Positions 8,431-16,631 are shown, numbered from the stretch's first letter. The stretch: 64,000 nt of DNA from Lentzea sp. NBRC 102530 (GCF_030269365.1 NZ_BSTF01000003.1:310001-374000); one strand, 5' to 3'. The notes: generated by a model from the letters alone, not told the origin. Translations and numbers: made by a program.

Positions 8431-9533
8431 CCGATACCTTGACCAAGCCTGTCGTGCCGCCGGCCGCCAAGCCCGCGACCGGGTACATGCACGGCCTCGA
8501 CCTGCTGCGCGTCATCGCGTCGGTCTGCGTGGTGCTGACCCACCTGACCGCCTGGTTCACGTTGCGGGACAAGGACTTCTGGCTGGCGCACTGGGTCGAG
8601 CGCGACGTCGTCGGCACGTTGCACCTGAACCCGCGGCTGTCGTTCCTGGGTGTGGCGCTGTTCCTGGTGGTCAGCGGTGTCGTGGTGACGCACGTGGCCG
8701 ACCGCGAGAAGCCGCTGCAGTTCCTGCGGCGCCGCGTCGTGCGGCTCCTGCCACTGCTGTGGGTCGTCACGCCGCTGGTCTGGCTGCTGATCAACCTGGG
8801 TTTCCAGGTGTCGTCGGCCAAGGAGAGCGACCTGACGTTCGGCGACATGATCAGCGGCATGTTCCTGGTGAACTACTTCCAGGACCCGTTCGTCGCGCTG
8901 GTCGCGGTGACGTGGACGCTGACCATCCAGATCGTGTTCTACGCGTACGTGGCGGCGACGATCCCGGCGCTGCGCCGCTGGCCGTGGATCCCGCCGCTGG
9001 CCGCCGCACCGTTGTGCTTCATCACGCTGCTGATCACCGACCAGTTCTCGACCAACACCTCGCACCAGATCGGCCAGTTCGGCGCGTACCTGCCGGTGCT
9101 CGTCATCGGTCAGCTGATCTCGCTCGTGCACTCGCGCAAGGTGCACCCACTCGCGGGCGTGGCCATCGGCGCGGTCCACTTCGTGCTGTTCACCTGGGCG
9201 GACAAGGTCGGCGGCTACACCTCGCAGGGCGATTCGGTGCCGCGGACGTTGTTCATCGCGGTGCTGCTGACGATCGTGCTGGTGTCCGCGTCCGGGCCGG
9301 TGACGCGGTCGGCGTTCGTCCGGGGCTGGTCGAAGCGGACGTACGCCATCTACCTCGTGCACCTGTCCTGCATGTACCCGCTGTTCGACACTCTCATGGG
9401 TGTGCTCGACCCGAACCTCGTCGCCGTGATGGGGCTCGCGCTGACCGCGTTGGTGGCCGAGGTCCTGCACCGCCTGGTGGAGATGCCTGCCCACAACGCC
9501 ACCCGACGGTGGGAGAAGCGGACCAAACGCTGA
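8427..9533 (+). CDS. Acyltransferase-3 family membrane O-acyltransferase
   Basis: A 368-residue polytopic protein of the acyltransferase-3 (OafA/OatA-like) family, which transfers acetyl or other acyl groups to extracytoplasmic sugars. Family hallmarks are GLDLLRVIASVCVVLTHL near the N-terminus, giving R28-x10-H39, followed by LSFLGVALFLVVSGVV and the RRRVVRLLPLL loop. No periplasmic SGNH domain is attached. The start overlaps the previous gene (GTGA). It is expected to modify the glycan made by the upstream glycosyltransferase, but the acceptor is unknown. Confidence 0.88.
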   Translation: MTDTLTKPVVPPAAKPATGYMHGLDLLRVIASVCVVLTHLTAWFTLRDKDFWLAHWVERDVVGTLHLNPRLSFLGVALFLVVSGVVVTHVADREKPLQFLRRRVVRLLPLLWVVTPLVWLLINLGFQVSSAKESDLTFGDMISGMFLVNYFQDPFVALVAVTWTLTIQIVFYAYVAATIPALRRWPWIPPLAAAPLCFITLLITDQFSTNTSHQIGQFGAYLPVLVIGQLISLVHSRKVHPLAGVAIGAVHFVLFTWADKVGGYTSQGDSVPRTLFIAVLLTIVLVSASGPVTRSAFVRGWSKRTYAIYLVHLSCMYPLFDTLMGVLDPNLVAVMGLALTALVAEVLHRLVEMPAHNATRRWEKRTKR

Positions 9534-9575
9534 TCTGAACCGTATCCACCAGGTGCACCGATCGTTACCCCTGGT

Positions 9576-10949
9576 GTGCAACACCCCGCCCCAGACGTCG
9601 GTCAGAAGACCAGAGTCGCGTTCGTGGACATCGGCCGGGCGGTAGCCGCGCTGCTGGTCGTCTACAGCCACCTCTCCGAGCAGTGGGTCGCCAAGGTCGA
9701 GGGCGACGACGCGCCGGTCTTCTCCTTCGTCGACGCACTGACGTCCGACCCGATGCACATGGGACTGCAGGGCATCGGGCAGATCGCCGTGCCGTTCTTC
9801 TTCCTGGTCAGCGGGTTCGTCGTGACGCCGATCGCGATGAAGCAGGGCCAGTGGCGGTTCGCCGTGAACCGGTTCGTGCGCGTCTACATCCCGATGACGT
9901 TCGTCGTGCTGCTGACGGCGCTGGTGATGACGCTGGGCGCCGACGCGCACTCCGTGGTCGTCGGCAAGAACCACGACATCACGCTGTGGACGATCATCAC
10001 CAACTCGCTGGTGGTCAACTACCTGATCGTGCCGCAGGTCGTGCTGGTCGGCGTGGCCTGGACGCTGGTCGTCGAGGTCATCTTCTACGTCCTGCTGGTG
10101 TTGCTGCTGCCGTTGCTGCGCAAGCACGTGTGGCTGGTCATCTCGATCCTGCTCGTGTTCGTGTTCGTCGTGCTGATGTCGCGGCGCGAGTTCGGGCCGT
10201 CGTGGGCGTTGTTCGCGGTGAACGTCTCGTACCTGCCGATACCGATCCTCGGACAGATCATCTGGGCGACCACGACCCGGCGGATCCCGCTGTGGGCCGG
10301 CGGGGTGTTCTTCGGCGTCGCGTGGTCGTTGTACGTGCTGGGCGAGCACCTGAAGCTCGGCCGGCTCGACACCTCGTACCCGCTGGCGCTGATGGTCGCG
10401 GTGCTGTTCTTCTTCGTCGGCCTGTTCGCCGAGCCCCGGCTGCGCGAGCGCAAGGTCTGGATCGCGTTGTCCGAGCGCAGCTACTCGATCTACCTGTTGC
10501 ACGGTCTGGTGGCGTTCGGGCTGCTGAGCCTGATGCGGCCGACGCTGCCGCTGTGGCTCGCGATGGTGCTGGCGATGGTCGGCCTGGCCCTCGTCGTCGA
10601 GGTGAGCTACCGGCTGGTCGAGAAGCCGAGCCACGTGCTCGCGCGCAAGCTGTCGCGCCGCAGGCGGCCCGCCGACACCCCGTCGTCGCCCCAGGTCGTC
10701 ACGGCCGAGGTGACCGTGGAGATCCCGCGGGTCCGCAAGCCTGCGGAGTCCTCCGAGGAGTCTCCCGAGGAACAGACGGCGTTGCTGCCCCGCGTGCCGG
10801 CGTTCCCCGCCGACGACCCGGACGAACGCCGCCGGCGCCGGCTGGAGGACAGCGCGACGCAGGCGATCTCGGTGGCCTCGTTGCTCGCCAAACAGGAGCA
10901 GGAAGGGCAACGGCGCGACCGCCGGCCGACAAATCGCCCCGTGCAGTGA
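9576..10949 (+). CDS. Acyltransferase-3 family membrane protein with long cytoplasmic tail
   Basis: A 457-residue protein with the acyltransferase-3 core in residues about 10-350. The catalytic pattern is VDIGRAVAALLVVYSHL (R21-x10-H32), followed by VPFFFLVSGFVV. After the last helix comes a hydrophilic tail of about 100 residues rich in Arg, Glu and Pro that is absent from the previous acyltransferase. The start is GTG 9576, 42 nt after the preceding stop, without a strong ribosome site. It is the last gene of the plus-strand envelope locus. The role of the tail is unknown; regulation by phosphorylation is only a guess. Confidence 0.85.
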   Translation: MQHPAPDVGQKTRVAFVDIGRAVAALLVVYSHLSEQWVAKVEGDDAPVFSFVDALTSDPMHMGLQGIGQIAVPFFFLVSGFVVTPIAMKQGQWRFAVNRFVRVYIPMTFVVLLTALVMTLGADAHSVVVGKNHDITLWTIITNSLVVNYLIVPQVVLVGVAWTLVVEVIFYVLLVLLLPLLRKHVWLVISILLVFVFVVLMSRREFGPSWALFAVNVSYLPIPILGQIIWATTTRRIPLWAGGVFFGVAWSLYVLGEHLKLGRLDTSYPLALMVAVLFFFVGLFAEPRLRERKVWIALSERSYSIYLLHGLVAFGLLSLMRPTLPLWLAMVLAMVGLALVVEVSYRLVEKPSHVLARKLSRRRRPADTPSSPQVVTAEVTVEIPRVRKPAESSEESPEEQTALLPRVPAFPADDPDERRRRRLEDSATQAISVASLLAKQEQEGQRRDRRPTNRPVQ

Positions 10950-10988
10950 GTCGGTCCCACCTGCAACCGCGAGCGAGTGCTACACGTC

Positions 10989-11004
10989 TACTACGGGTGT
11001 AGGA
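10989..11004 (+). promoter_or_regulatory. Inverted repeat upstream of small membrane ORF
   Basis: TACTAC-GGGT-GTAGGA: an interrupted dyad with 5 of 6 matching positions per half, about 18 nt upstream of the ATG at 11022. Operators of BlaI/MecI/CopY-type repressors have TAC/GTA half-sites of this kind, but the responsible regulator cannot be identified here. Confidence 0.4.
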
Positions 11005-11021
11005 GCCACTCGGAGGCGACA

Positions 11022-11153
11022 ATGTTGATCACCGTGACATTAGTCACATTGGGCGGTTTGGCGTTCTTGGTGCGAACCGTAGCGGTCCTCCTGGCCGTTT
11101 CCTCTTCCAAGAAGACCAACGATTACCCTGCGCCACAAACGTCCACCAATTGA
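11022..11153 (+). CDS. 43-residue single-pass membrane mini-protein
   Basis: Reads from ATG 11022 to TGA 11151-11153 with a strong ribosome site (GGAGG at 11012-11016, 5 nt spacing). The protein is mostly one hydrophobic helix (residues about 2-27: MLITVTLVTLGGLAFLVRTV and onward) followed by a polar tail, SSSKKTNDYPAPQTSTN. An excellent ribosome site and an upstream inverted repeat favour a real gene. Function is unknown; small membrane proteins like this often bind larger membrane complexes. Confidence 0.55.
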   Translation: MLITVTLVTLGGLAFLVRTVAVLLAVSSSKKTNDYPAPQTSTN

Positions 11154-11218
11154 GATACTCGTTCGGAGTACGTCTTACGGCGGAACGTTGACTTACCGTA
11201 CGATCCTTTCGGGTCGTA

Positions 11219-11232
11219 TGACTGATCAGTCA
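11219..11232 (+). promoter_or_regulatory. Perfect 14-bp palindrome TGACTGATCAGTCA
   Basis: A perfect dyad 33 nt upstream of the start at 11265. Just before it is a second imperfect inverted repeat, TACGATCC-TTTC-GGGTCGTA (11199-11218). A TTGACT -35-like element lies at 11188-11193. Together these look like a repressor-controlled promoter for the 11265 gene. Confidence 0.5.
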
Positions 11233-11264
11233 CCCGAAGGGGACCTCACAGGGGTAGGTGCGCC

Positions 11265-11639
11265 ATGGACCACGCACTGAACAAGGTCATCGAGCTGCGC
11301 GAGAGTGGCTTTCAGTTCCTCCACCTGAGGGACGACGCCGGGCAGCTCGACCGAATCATGGCGTTCAAGCAGCGCAGAGGCTTCATCGACTCGATCCTGT
11401 TCTGGTCGGAGACCGAGGCGCGCGCGGGACGACTTCCCGCGGTGCGCGACTCCGCTCGTCCGGCCCAGGCCGTGTGGATCTACGAGGGCCCGTTGGTCGA
11501 GGCCGTGGACAGGCTGCTGGACCTGCCTGAACCCGGCGCGCGCAACGCTCCCACGTTGATGAAGGCGACGGCATCCGATCTCGCCGTCGTGACGACGTTG
11601 CCGTTCAAGCTGAAGTTGCCGCCCGGCGCCATCGCCTAG
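11265..11639 (+). CDS. Small hypothetical protein
   Basis: A 124-residue soluble protein beginning MDHALNKVIELRESGFQFL. No catalytic motif, signal peptide or membrane helix is visible. Normal high-GC codon use and a purine-rich stretch (AGGGGTAGG) upstream support coding. The upstream region carries two dyads (see the 11219 entry), suggesting specific regulation. It ends 10 nt before the convergent DUF397 gene. Function is unknown. Confidence 0.75.
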   Translation: MDHALNKVIELRESGFQFLHLRDDAGQLDRIMAFKQRRGFIDSILFWSETEARAGRLPAVRDSARPAQAVWIYEGPLVEAVDRLLDLPEPGARNAPTLMKATASDLAVVTTLPFKLKLPPGAIA

Positions 11640-11649
11640 GCCGGTCCCG

Positions 11650-11838
11650 TCAGTTCTTTTCGAAGTCGCCGCGTTTCACGGCGCCGATGAACGACGCCCA
11701 CTGGGGCGCGGCGACTTCCGAACTCGCTCGGTTCTTGGAGTCGCGCACGCGCGCGGCCTGGCCGTTCAGCGCGATTTCCACGCAGTTGCCGTTTCCGCCG
11801 TTGTTGCTGCGGCTGCTCTTGCGCCACACAGCAGACAC
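11650..11838 (-). CDS. DUF397 domain protein
   Basis: A 62-residue protein with the DUF397 signature: WRKSSRSNNGGNGNCVEIA, then VRDSKN, and W-x3-FIGAVKRGDF near the end. GTG 11838 follows the stop of the XRE gene by 8 nt, with a purine-rich site (GAGAGGTAGGGG) spanning that stop. DUF397 proteins are usually encoded next to an XRE/DUF5753 regulator, as here, and in Streptomyces such pairs (WhiJ/AbaA-like) act in developmental control. The partner role here is inferred from that family context. Confidence 0.9.
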   Translation of the reverse strand: MSAVWRKSSRSNNGGNGNCVEIALNGQAARVRDSKNRASSEVAAPQWASFIGAVKRGDFEKN

Positions 11839-11846
11839 CTGGACCC

Positions 11847-12659
11847 CTACCTCTCGGCAGCCAACCCCTCGATCCACGCGGCGGACTCTTCGGCGGTCAA
11901 CGCCAGCTTCGAGAGGTGCTTGAAGGTAAGGGTAGCGGCCTTGACCCGGTGCTGGTCCTCGATGTGCATCGAGCCACCGGCGTGCTCGACGTAGAGGACC
12001 TGAGGGTCTCCGTCGAACGGGAAGTCCAGCAAAGTGAAGGGCCCGTTGTGCCCGTCGTGCAGGCCGGCTGTGTCCAATACGACCTGAATGGTGACGTTCG
12101 GTAGCAGGCAGAGCTCGGCGATGTGCCGCAGTTGCCCGCCATCCGCATGACGAAGCGCGGATTCCGCGATGATCGCGTGATAGCTCACCGGGTCGGCGCC
12201 GAGAAGGCGTTGCTGCCTCCGGACCCGGACCTCGATCTGGTTGTCGATCCACTTCTTGGACCGTTGCGTCCGAGCACCCGCGAACACCGCGCGCATGTAC
12301 CCCCTGGTCTGCACCATGCCGGGGAGGTAGCTCGACTGGAACTCCTTGATCGCGGACGCGTCGTGTTCGAGGCTGATGTACCCCTGATCCTCCAGGCGGT
12401 ACTGCTTCCACCAACCCTTTTCCTTGGCGAGCTCCCACATCTCGACGTAAGGCGCTTCTTCGTCGGCGATGACGCCGTAGATGTCGAGCATGGCCCGCAA
12501 CGCGTGGATGTCCGGCACCTGACCGTTCTCGATGCGGCTGAGCTTCGGGACGTTGTAGTCGATCCGGTCGGAAGCTTCCCGCTGGCTCAGGCCCGAGCGT
12601 TCGCGCAGCAGTTTCAACGCCTCGCCGAGGCGCCTCTGCCGGAACGTGGGTTCAGCCAC
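11847..12659 (-). CDS. XRE-family transcriptional regulator with DUF5753 domain
   Basis: A 270-residue DNA-binding protein. Residues about 8-65 form a helix-turn-helix (LKLLRERSGLSQREASDRI, then VPKLSRIENGQ). Residues about 85-265 form the DUF5753 ligand/partner domain (FQSSYLPGMVQTRGYMRAVF, later TIQVVLDTAGLHDG). The start is GTG 12659. The gene is immediately upstream of a DUF397 gene, the typical pair in Actinobacteria. Members such as WhiJ repress development-related genes together with their DUF397 partner; the targets here are unknown. Confidence 0.93.
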   Translation of the reverse strand: MAEPTFRQRRLGEALKLLRERSGLSQREASDRIDYNVPKLSRIENGQVPDIHALRAMLDIYGVIADEEAPYVEMWELAKEKGWWKQYRLEDQGYISLEHDASAIKEFQSSYLPGMVQTRGYMRAVFAGARTQRSKKWIDNQIEVRVRRQQRLLGADPVSYHAIIAESALRHADGGQLRHIAELCLLPNVTIQVVLDTAGLHDGHNGPFTLLDFPFDGDPQVLYVEHAGGSMHIEDQHRVKAATLTFKHLSKLALTAEESAAWIEGLAAER

Positions 12660-12732
12660 GGCCCAAACGTTACGGGCAAGATCCGGAAATTGAGATTCTC
12701 ACTCGCTGGGTGCGGTGAGGAACGTACTGGTC

Positions 12733-12990
12733 ATGGACCACCTCCACCGCATCGAGTACCACCGGCGCCTCCCCGACGGCGCGCTGGTGCTCGAGCACAC
12801 CGAAGAGGTCGTCGACCACGGTTGGTACATAAAGAAAGGCGATGACTGGCGGCAGCAGTACACGCGGGAGTGCGCGTACGACTTCATGTCGCGGGCCGGA
12901 ACGAAACCGGGGCTGTACGCGATATCCGTGTGGCGTGGCGGGGAACGGGTTTGCACGGCCGCTCTGCGCTGGCGCCCCCTGAAAGAATGA
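12733..12990 (+). CDS. Small hypothetical protein divergent from the XRE regulator
   Basis: An 85-residue soluble protein starting MDHLHRIEYHRRLPDGA, rich in Trp, Tyr, His and Arg. ATG 12733 is preferred, with GAGGAA about 10 nt upstream; GTG 12715 is an in-frame alternative adding six residues. It lies head-to-head with the XRE/DUF397 unit, a common arrangement for genes controlled by such regulators. No domain is recognised. Confidence 0.6.
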   Translation: MDHLHRIEYHRRLPDGALVLEHTEEVVDHGWYIKKGDDWRQQYTRECAYDFMSRAGTKPGLYAISVWRGGERVCTAALRWRPLKE

Positions 12991-13055
12991 AGAACTTCCC
13001 CCGCCTGAGTTACGGAGCTTGATGTAGAGGGTCCGGACACGAAACGTTCGCGCCC

Positions 13056-13403
13056 ATGAACCTCAGGAAGACCGTCGCGGGGGCCGCTGTCGCCCTCGGC
13101 AGCACCGCCGTCATGCTCGGCCTGGGTGGTACCGCACACGCCGCCGACCACGCGGACGTCACCGCCAACACGCAGCCCGACCTCGGTGGTCAGCTGGGCG
13201 ACGTCGCCCAGGTCGGCAACCTCGCGTCCGTCGACACCGCCGACGCCACCGGCAAGATCCAGGCCATCAACGCGGAAGAGGCCAACCTCGACGCGATCGT
13301 CGAGAACGTCGACGCCGGCGCCACCGGTCTCCCGGCCGCGACGCTGCTCGGCCTCAACGAGCCGCAGGGCGACCCGCACGGCTTCGCGCACCTCGACATC
13401 TGA
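13056..13403 (+). CDS. Small secreted protein (signal peptide)
   Basis: A 115-residue protein with a Sec signal peptide: basic MNLRKT, a hydrophobic core, and cleavage predicted after GGTAHA at about residue 29. The mature part is acidic, Asp/Ala-rich and cysteine-free, with no recognisable domain. It is the first of two adjacent plus-strand genes for small exported proteins, separated by a 12-bp hairpin. It is possibly a surface or developmental protein, but it lacks chaplin or rodlin features. Confidence 0.75.
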   Translation: MNLRKTVAGAAVALGSTAVMLGLGGTAHAADHADVTANTQPDLGGQLGDVAQVGNLASVDTADATGKIQAINAEEANLDAIVENVDAGATGLPAATLLGLNEPQGDPHGFAHLDI

Positions 13404-13430
13404 TCCGACCGGTTCTTCCCTGGCCGGGGC

Positions 13431-13464
13431 GGCGCCCGATTCCCTCCCCCTCGAATCGGGCGCC
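13431..13464 (+). terminator. 12-bp perfect hairpin between the two secreted-protein genes
   Basis: Stem GGCGCCCGATTC/GAATCGGGCGCC with a 10-nt pyrimidine-rich loop, followed by GTTCCACTTTCTT. It probably ends or attenuates transcription from the first gene before the second. Confidence 0.65.
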
Positions 13465-13492
13465 GTTCCACTTTCTTCAGGAGCGAAACGCC

Positions 13493-13714
13493 TTGGGCAT
13501 CAAGAAGATCGTCGCTTCCGCCGGTATCGCCGCGGGCGCGCTCGCCGCGCTGGCCGGTACCGCGCACGCCGCGCCGCAGCTGCCGGACGTCGACCCGATC
13601 GGCAAGATCAGCGAGCTCGGTGACAGCGCCGGGGTGTCCACGCTGCACAACTTCGGTGGCGCCAACGTGGAGATGGTCCACGACGGCTCCAAGGTCGTCG
13701 ACAGCCGGCCCTAG
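13493..13714 (+). CDS. Small secreted protein (signal peptide), TTG start
   Basis: A 73-residue protein with an N-terminal Sec signal (GIKKIVASAGIAAGALAAL, cleavage predicted after GTAHA), leaving about 47 mature residues. The TTG start is supported by AGGAG 9 nt upstream; no ATG or GTG gives a better fit. The signal end GTAHAA matches that of the preceding gene, suggesting related secreted products. Its TAG shares a CTAG tetranucleotide with the stop of the convergent ggt gene. Confidence 0.7.
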   Translation: MGIKKIVASAGIAAGALAALAGTAHAAPQLPDVDPIGKISELGDSAGVSTLHNFGGANVEMVHDGSKVVDSRP

Positions 13715-15492
13715 CGGCCTGCTGCGTACCCCTGCGCGCCGCGTGGATTCGCCCCGGCGCGCAGGAGTCCGTCTGCGGCATCCCGTGCCACGGCGGACAT
13801 CCGGCCGAGCGTCCACTCACCCGCGTCCACGACCTCGTGGCCGCGTGAGCGCAGTTCCGCCAGCACGTCGGCACCGACGCGCGATTCGATGACCAGTTCC
13901 CCCGGGGTCCAGGCCCTCGGGTAGAACGAGCTCGGGAACGCGTTGGAGTGCCACATCGGCGAGTCGATCGCCTCCTGCAGGTTCAGACCCGCCTGGTGCG
14001 CGAGCCAGAACCCGAGCTGCCACTGGTCCTGCTGGTCACCGCCGGGCGTGCCGAACGCGAGCGCCGGACGGCCGTCGCGCAGTGCCATCGACGGCGACAG
14101 GGTGATCCGCGGCCGCTTGCCGGGGGCCAGCGAGTTCGGCAGGTCCCGGTCCAGCCAGAACATCTGGGCGCGGCTGCCCAGGCAGAAGCCGAGCGACGGG
14201 ATCGTCGGCGAGGACTGCAACCAGCCGCCGGACGGGGTCGCCGAGACCATGTTGCCCCAGCGGTCCACGACGTCCACGTGCACCGTGTCGCCGCGCGTCA
14301 CGCCGGAGCGTTCCACCGTCGGCTCCCCGATCGCACCGGTCGGGTCGGAGACCAGGTGGGACGGTCCGCTGGTGATGTGCTTGGGCAGCAACGGGTTGCG
14401 GCCGTCGGGCGAGCCGGGCCGGAGTTCGAACGAGGCGGTGTCGCCGATCAGCGCGCGCCGCTGCGAGGCGTACTCGCGGGACAGCAACGTCTCCAGCGGC
14501 ACGGCCGGGTCGTCGCCGTACCAGGCCTCGCGGTCGGCGAACGCGAGCTTGGCCGCCTCGACGGCGAGGTGCAGCGTCTCCGCGGTCGGCTTGCCGTCCA
14601 CGTAGGACAGGTCGTAGCCCTCCAGCAGCCGGAGCTGTTGTGCCAGCACGGGTCCCTGCGTCCAGGCACCGGCCTTCACGACCGACCACTCGCCGAAGTC
14701 CGCCACGACGGCGTCCTCGTAGGACGCCTCCCAGGACGCCATGTCGGCACCGGTCAGCACACCCGCGTGGTCGCGGCCGGAGTCGTCGCGGAACTCGGAG
14801 CGGCAGAACTCGTCGATCTGCGCGGCCACGAACCCCTGCGACCACGCCCGGCGCGCCGCCTCGATCTGCGCCTCGCGGTCGGACCCCGCGGCCTCGGCGG
14901 CGGCGAGCAGCCACTCCCAGGTGTCGGCGAGCTTGGGGTTGCGGAACTTCCCGCCGGGCGCGGGCAGGACGCCGTCGGGCATCCACTGCGCGGCCGAGGT
15001 GGGCCAGTGGTCGCGGAAGAGGTCCGAGACCATCGAGATCGTGTGCACCGCACGTTCGACGAGGGGAAAGCCCTCGCGGGCGTAGCCGATTGCCCGATCG
15101 AGCACGTCGCGCAACGACTTCGTGCCGTGGTCACGCAGAAGGGTGAGCCAGCCGTCCCACGCGCCGGGCACCGTCGCGGACAGCAGACCGCTGCCGGGGA
15201 CGAGGTCCAGACCGAGGTCGGTGTAGTGCTCGATGGACGCTCCGGCCGGCGCGACGCCCTGTCCGCAGAGCACCTGCGGGGCCGCTCCGGCCGCCGAGAA
15301 GAGGATCGGCACCTCGCCGCCGGGGCCGTTGAGGTGCGGTTCCACCACCTGCAACACGAATCCGGCGGTGACCGCGGCGTCGAAGGCGTTGCCGCCGTCC
15401 TCCAGGACCGCCATGGCCGACGCGGAGGCCAGCCAGTGGGTCGAAGCGACCATGCCGAAGGTGCCGACGAGTTCGGGGCGCGTGGTGAACAC
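13711..15492 (-). CDS. ggt: Gamma-glutamyltransferase family protein
   Basis: A 593-residue member of the N-terminal nucleophile gamma-glutamyltranspeptidase family, which cleaves glutathione or other gamma-glutamyl compounds. The N-terminus has the family pattern GMVASTHWLASASAMAVLEDGGNAFDAA, given here only as the segment near residues 13-40. The probable autoprocessing Thr is in GDTVHVDVVDRWGN at about residue 410. No signal peptide is seen, so it may act in the cytoplasm, unlike the periplasmic E. coli enzyme. The stop overlaps the convergent small secreted-protein gene by 4 nt. Substrate is not determinable. Confidence 0.9.
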   Translation of the reverse strand: MFTTRPELVGTFGMVASTHWLASASAMAVLEDGGNAFDAAVTAGFVLQVVEPHLNGPGGEVPILFSAAGAAPQVLCGQGVAPAGASIEHYTDLGLDLVPGSGLLSATVPGAWDGWLTLLRDHGTKSLRDVLDRAIGYAREGFPLVERAVHTISMVSDLFRDHWPTSAAQWMPDGVLPAPGGKFRNPKLADTWEWLLAAAEAAGSDREAQIEAARRAWSQGFVAAQIDEFCRSEFRDDSGRDHAGVLTGADMASWEASYEDAVVADFGEWSVVKAGAWTQGPVLAQQLRLLEGYDLSYVDGKPTAETLHLAVEAAKLAFADREAWYGDDPAVPLETLLSREYASQRRALIGDTASFELRPGSPDGRNPLLPKHITSGPSHLVSDPTGAIGEPTVERSGVTRGDTVHVDVVDRWGNMVSATPSGGWLQSSPTIPSLGFCLGSRAQMFWLDRDLPNSLAPGKRPRITLSPSMALRDGRPALAFGTPGGDQQDQWQLGFWLAHQAGLNLQEAIDSPMWHSNAFPSSFYPRAWTPGELVIESRVGADVLAELRSRGHEVVDAGEWTLGRMSAVARDAADGLLRAGANPRGAQGYAAGR

Positions 15493-15713
15493 GATCTAAA
15501 GGTACGCGAGGCTAACTATCTTGCATGACTCCGAGTGACGCACACCCCACCCCCGAATGGAGCAGTCGCCCGTCCGGCGGATCAAGAACCTCGAACGGCC
15601 GCACACCCTGACCTCGTACAACTTTGGTCGTAGCCGAGGGCGACAGATCTCCTACCAGAGGTCTACCGGCGCGGGCGATGTTTCAACCAAGATCAAACTG
15701 CACACTTCTAAGC
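15493..15713. other. Intergenic region upstream of ggt and the 30-residue ORF
   Basis: No convincing gene. The stretch holds the divergent 5' regions. An imperfect inverted repeat, AGATCTC-N6-GAGGTCT, lies at about 15646-15665, in a segment also carrying TTTGGTCGTAG. Nothing else is supported. Confidence 0.4.
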
Positions 15714-15806
15714 ATGGGAATTCTGACCATCGCAACGATCTTCATCGGTCTCGCGTTCGTGGCAGCGGTGCCGCTGGTGGCACTGCTCCACTGGTCCGAC
15801 CGTTGA
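15714..15806 (+). CDS. Possible 30-residue membrane mini-protein
   Basis: ATG 15714 to TGA 15804-15806 encodes a single hydrophobic helix (GILTIATIFIGLAFVAAVPL and onward) ending LLHWSDR. The composition is that of a transmembrane mini-protein. There is no clear ribosome site, so leaderless translation or a chance ORF are both possible. A longer in-frame start exists at 15624. Confidence 0.35.
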   Translation: MGILTIATIFIGLAFVAAVPLVALLHWSDR

Positions 15807-15865
15807 TGTCGAGGTAACGACCGTTAACCTCCTCGCGAGCACTTCGCTTCGAGGAGGATGAAGGC

Positions 15866-16624
15866 ATGGAGATCTCGGGTACCGCGGCCATCGTCACCGG
15901 TGGCGCGTCCGGTCTCGGCGGCGCCACCGCCCGTGCGCTGGCGGCGCGGGGAGCGCAGGTGTTCGCCCTCGACCTGCCGAGCGCCATCGAGCAGGCCGAC
16001 GCGATCGAGAACGTCACCTACCTGGCCGCCGACGTGACCTCGGGCGAAGAGGTCCAGGCCGCCGTCGACACCGCCGCCGGCTCCGGTTCCCCGCTGCGCA
16101 TCACGGTCAACTGCGCGGGCATCGGCCCGTCGTCGCGCACCGTCGGCAAGACCGGCCCGCACGACCTCGACCTCTACCGCAAGATCATCGAGGTCAACCT
16201 CATCGGCACGTTCAACGTGCTGCGCCTGGCCGCCGCGGCGATGGGCAAGACCGAGGAGCTCGAGCACGGCGCCCGCGGCGTCATCATCAACACCGCGTCC
16301 ATCGCCGCGTTCGACGGCCAGATCGGCCAGGTCGCCTACGCCTCCTCCAAGGGCGGCGTCGTCGGCATGACCCTCCCGGCCGCCCGCGACCTGTCGAACG
16401 TGGGCATCCGCGTGCTGACGATCGCGCCCGGCATCGTCGACACCCCGATGCTCGCCACGGTCTCCGACGAGTTCCGCGCGGGCCTCGCCGCCGGCGTGCC
16501 GTTCCCGAAGCGCCTCGCGCAGCCGTCGGAGTACGCGCAGCTCGCGCTCTCGATCATCGAGCACGACTACCTGAACGCGGAGGTCATCCGCATGGACGGC
16601 GCCCTCCGCATGGCCCCCCGCTAG
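15866..16624 (+). CDS. SDR-family dehydrogenase, HSD10/3-hydroxyacyl-CoA dehydrogenase type
   Basis: A 252-residue short-chain dehydrogenase. It has the cofactor motif [16 protein letters not shown], the catalytic Ser in NTASIAA and the YASSK pair (Tyr/Lys). The region [17 protein letters not shown] is typical of type-2 3-hydroxyacyl-CoA dehydrogenases (2-methyl-3-hydroxybutyryl-CoA dehydrogenase), which work in isoleucine or fatty-acid breakdown. GAGGAGG lies upstream of the ATG. It is monocistronic with a hairpin downstream. Exact substrate is inferred from family resemblance only. Confidence 0.9.
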   Translation: MEISGTAAIVTGGASGLGGATARALAARGAQVFALDLPSAIEQADAIENVTYLAADVTSGEEVQAAVDTAAGSGSPLRITVNCAGIGPSSRTVGKTGPHDLDLYRKIIEVNLIGTFNVLRLAAAAMGKTEELEHGARGVIINTASIAAFDGQIGQVAYASSKGGVVGMTLPAARDLSNVGIRVLTIAPGIVDTPMLATVSDEFRAGLAAGVPFPKRLAQPSEYAQLALSIIEHDYLNAEVIRMDGALRMAPR

Positions 16625-16631
16625 CACCCTC

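Noticed and set aside
8310-10910. 866-residue minus-strand open frame opposite the acyltransferases
   Set aside because: Composed of Gln/His/Asp/Arg-rich low-complexity sequence, the mirror of hydrophobic codons on the plus strand.
15497-15525. Possible iron box (AGGCTAAC core) upstream of ggt
   Set aside because: Only about 11 of 19 positions match the DtxR/IdeR consensus, against 16 of 19 at 48148.
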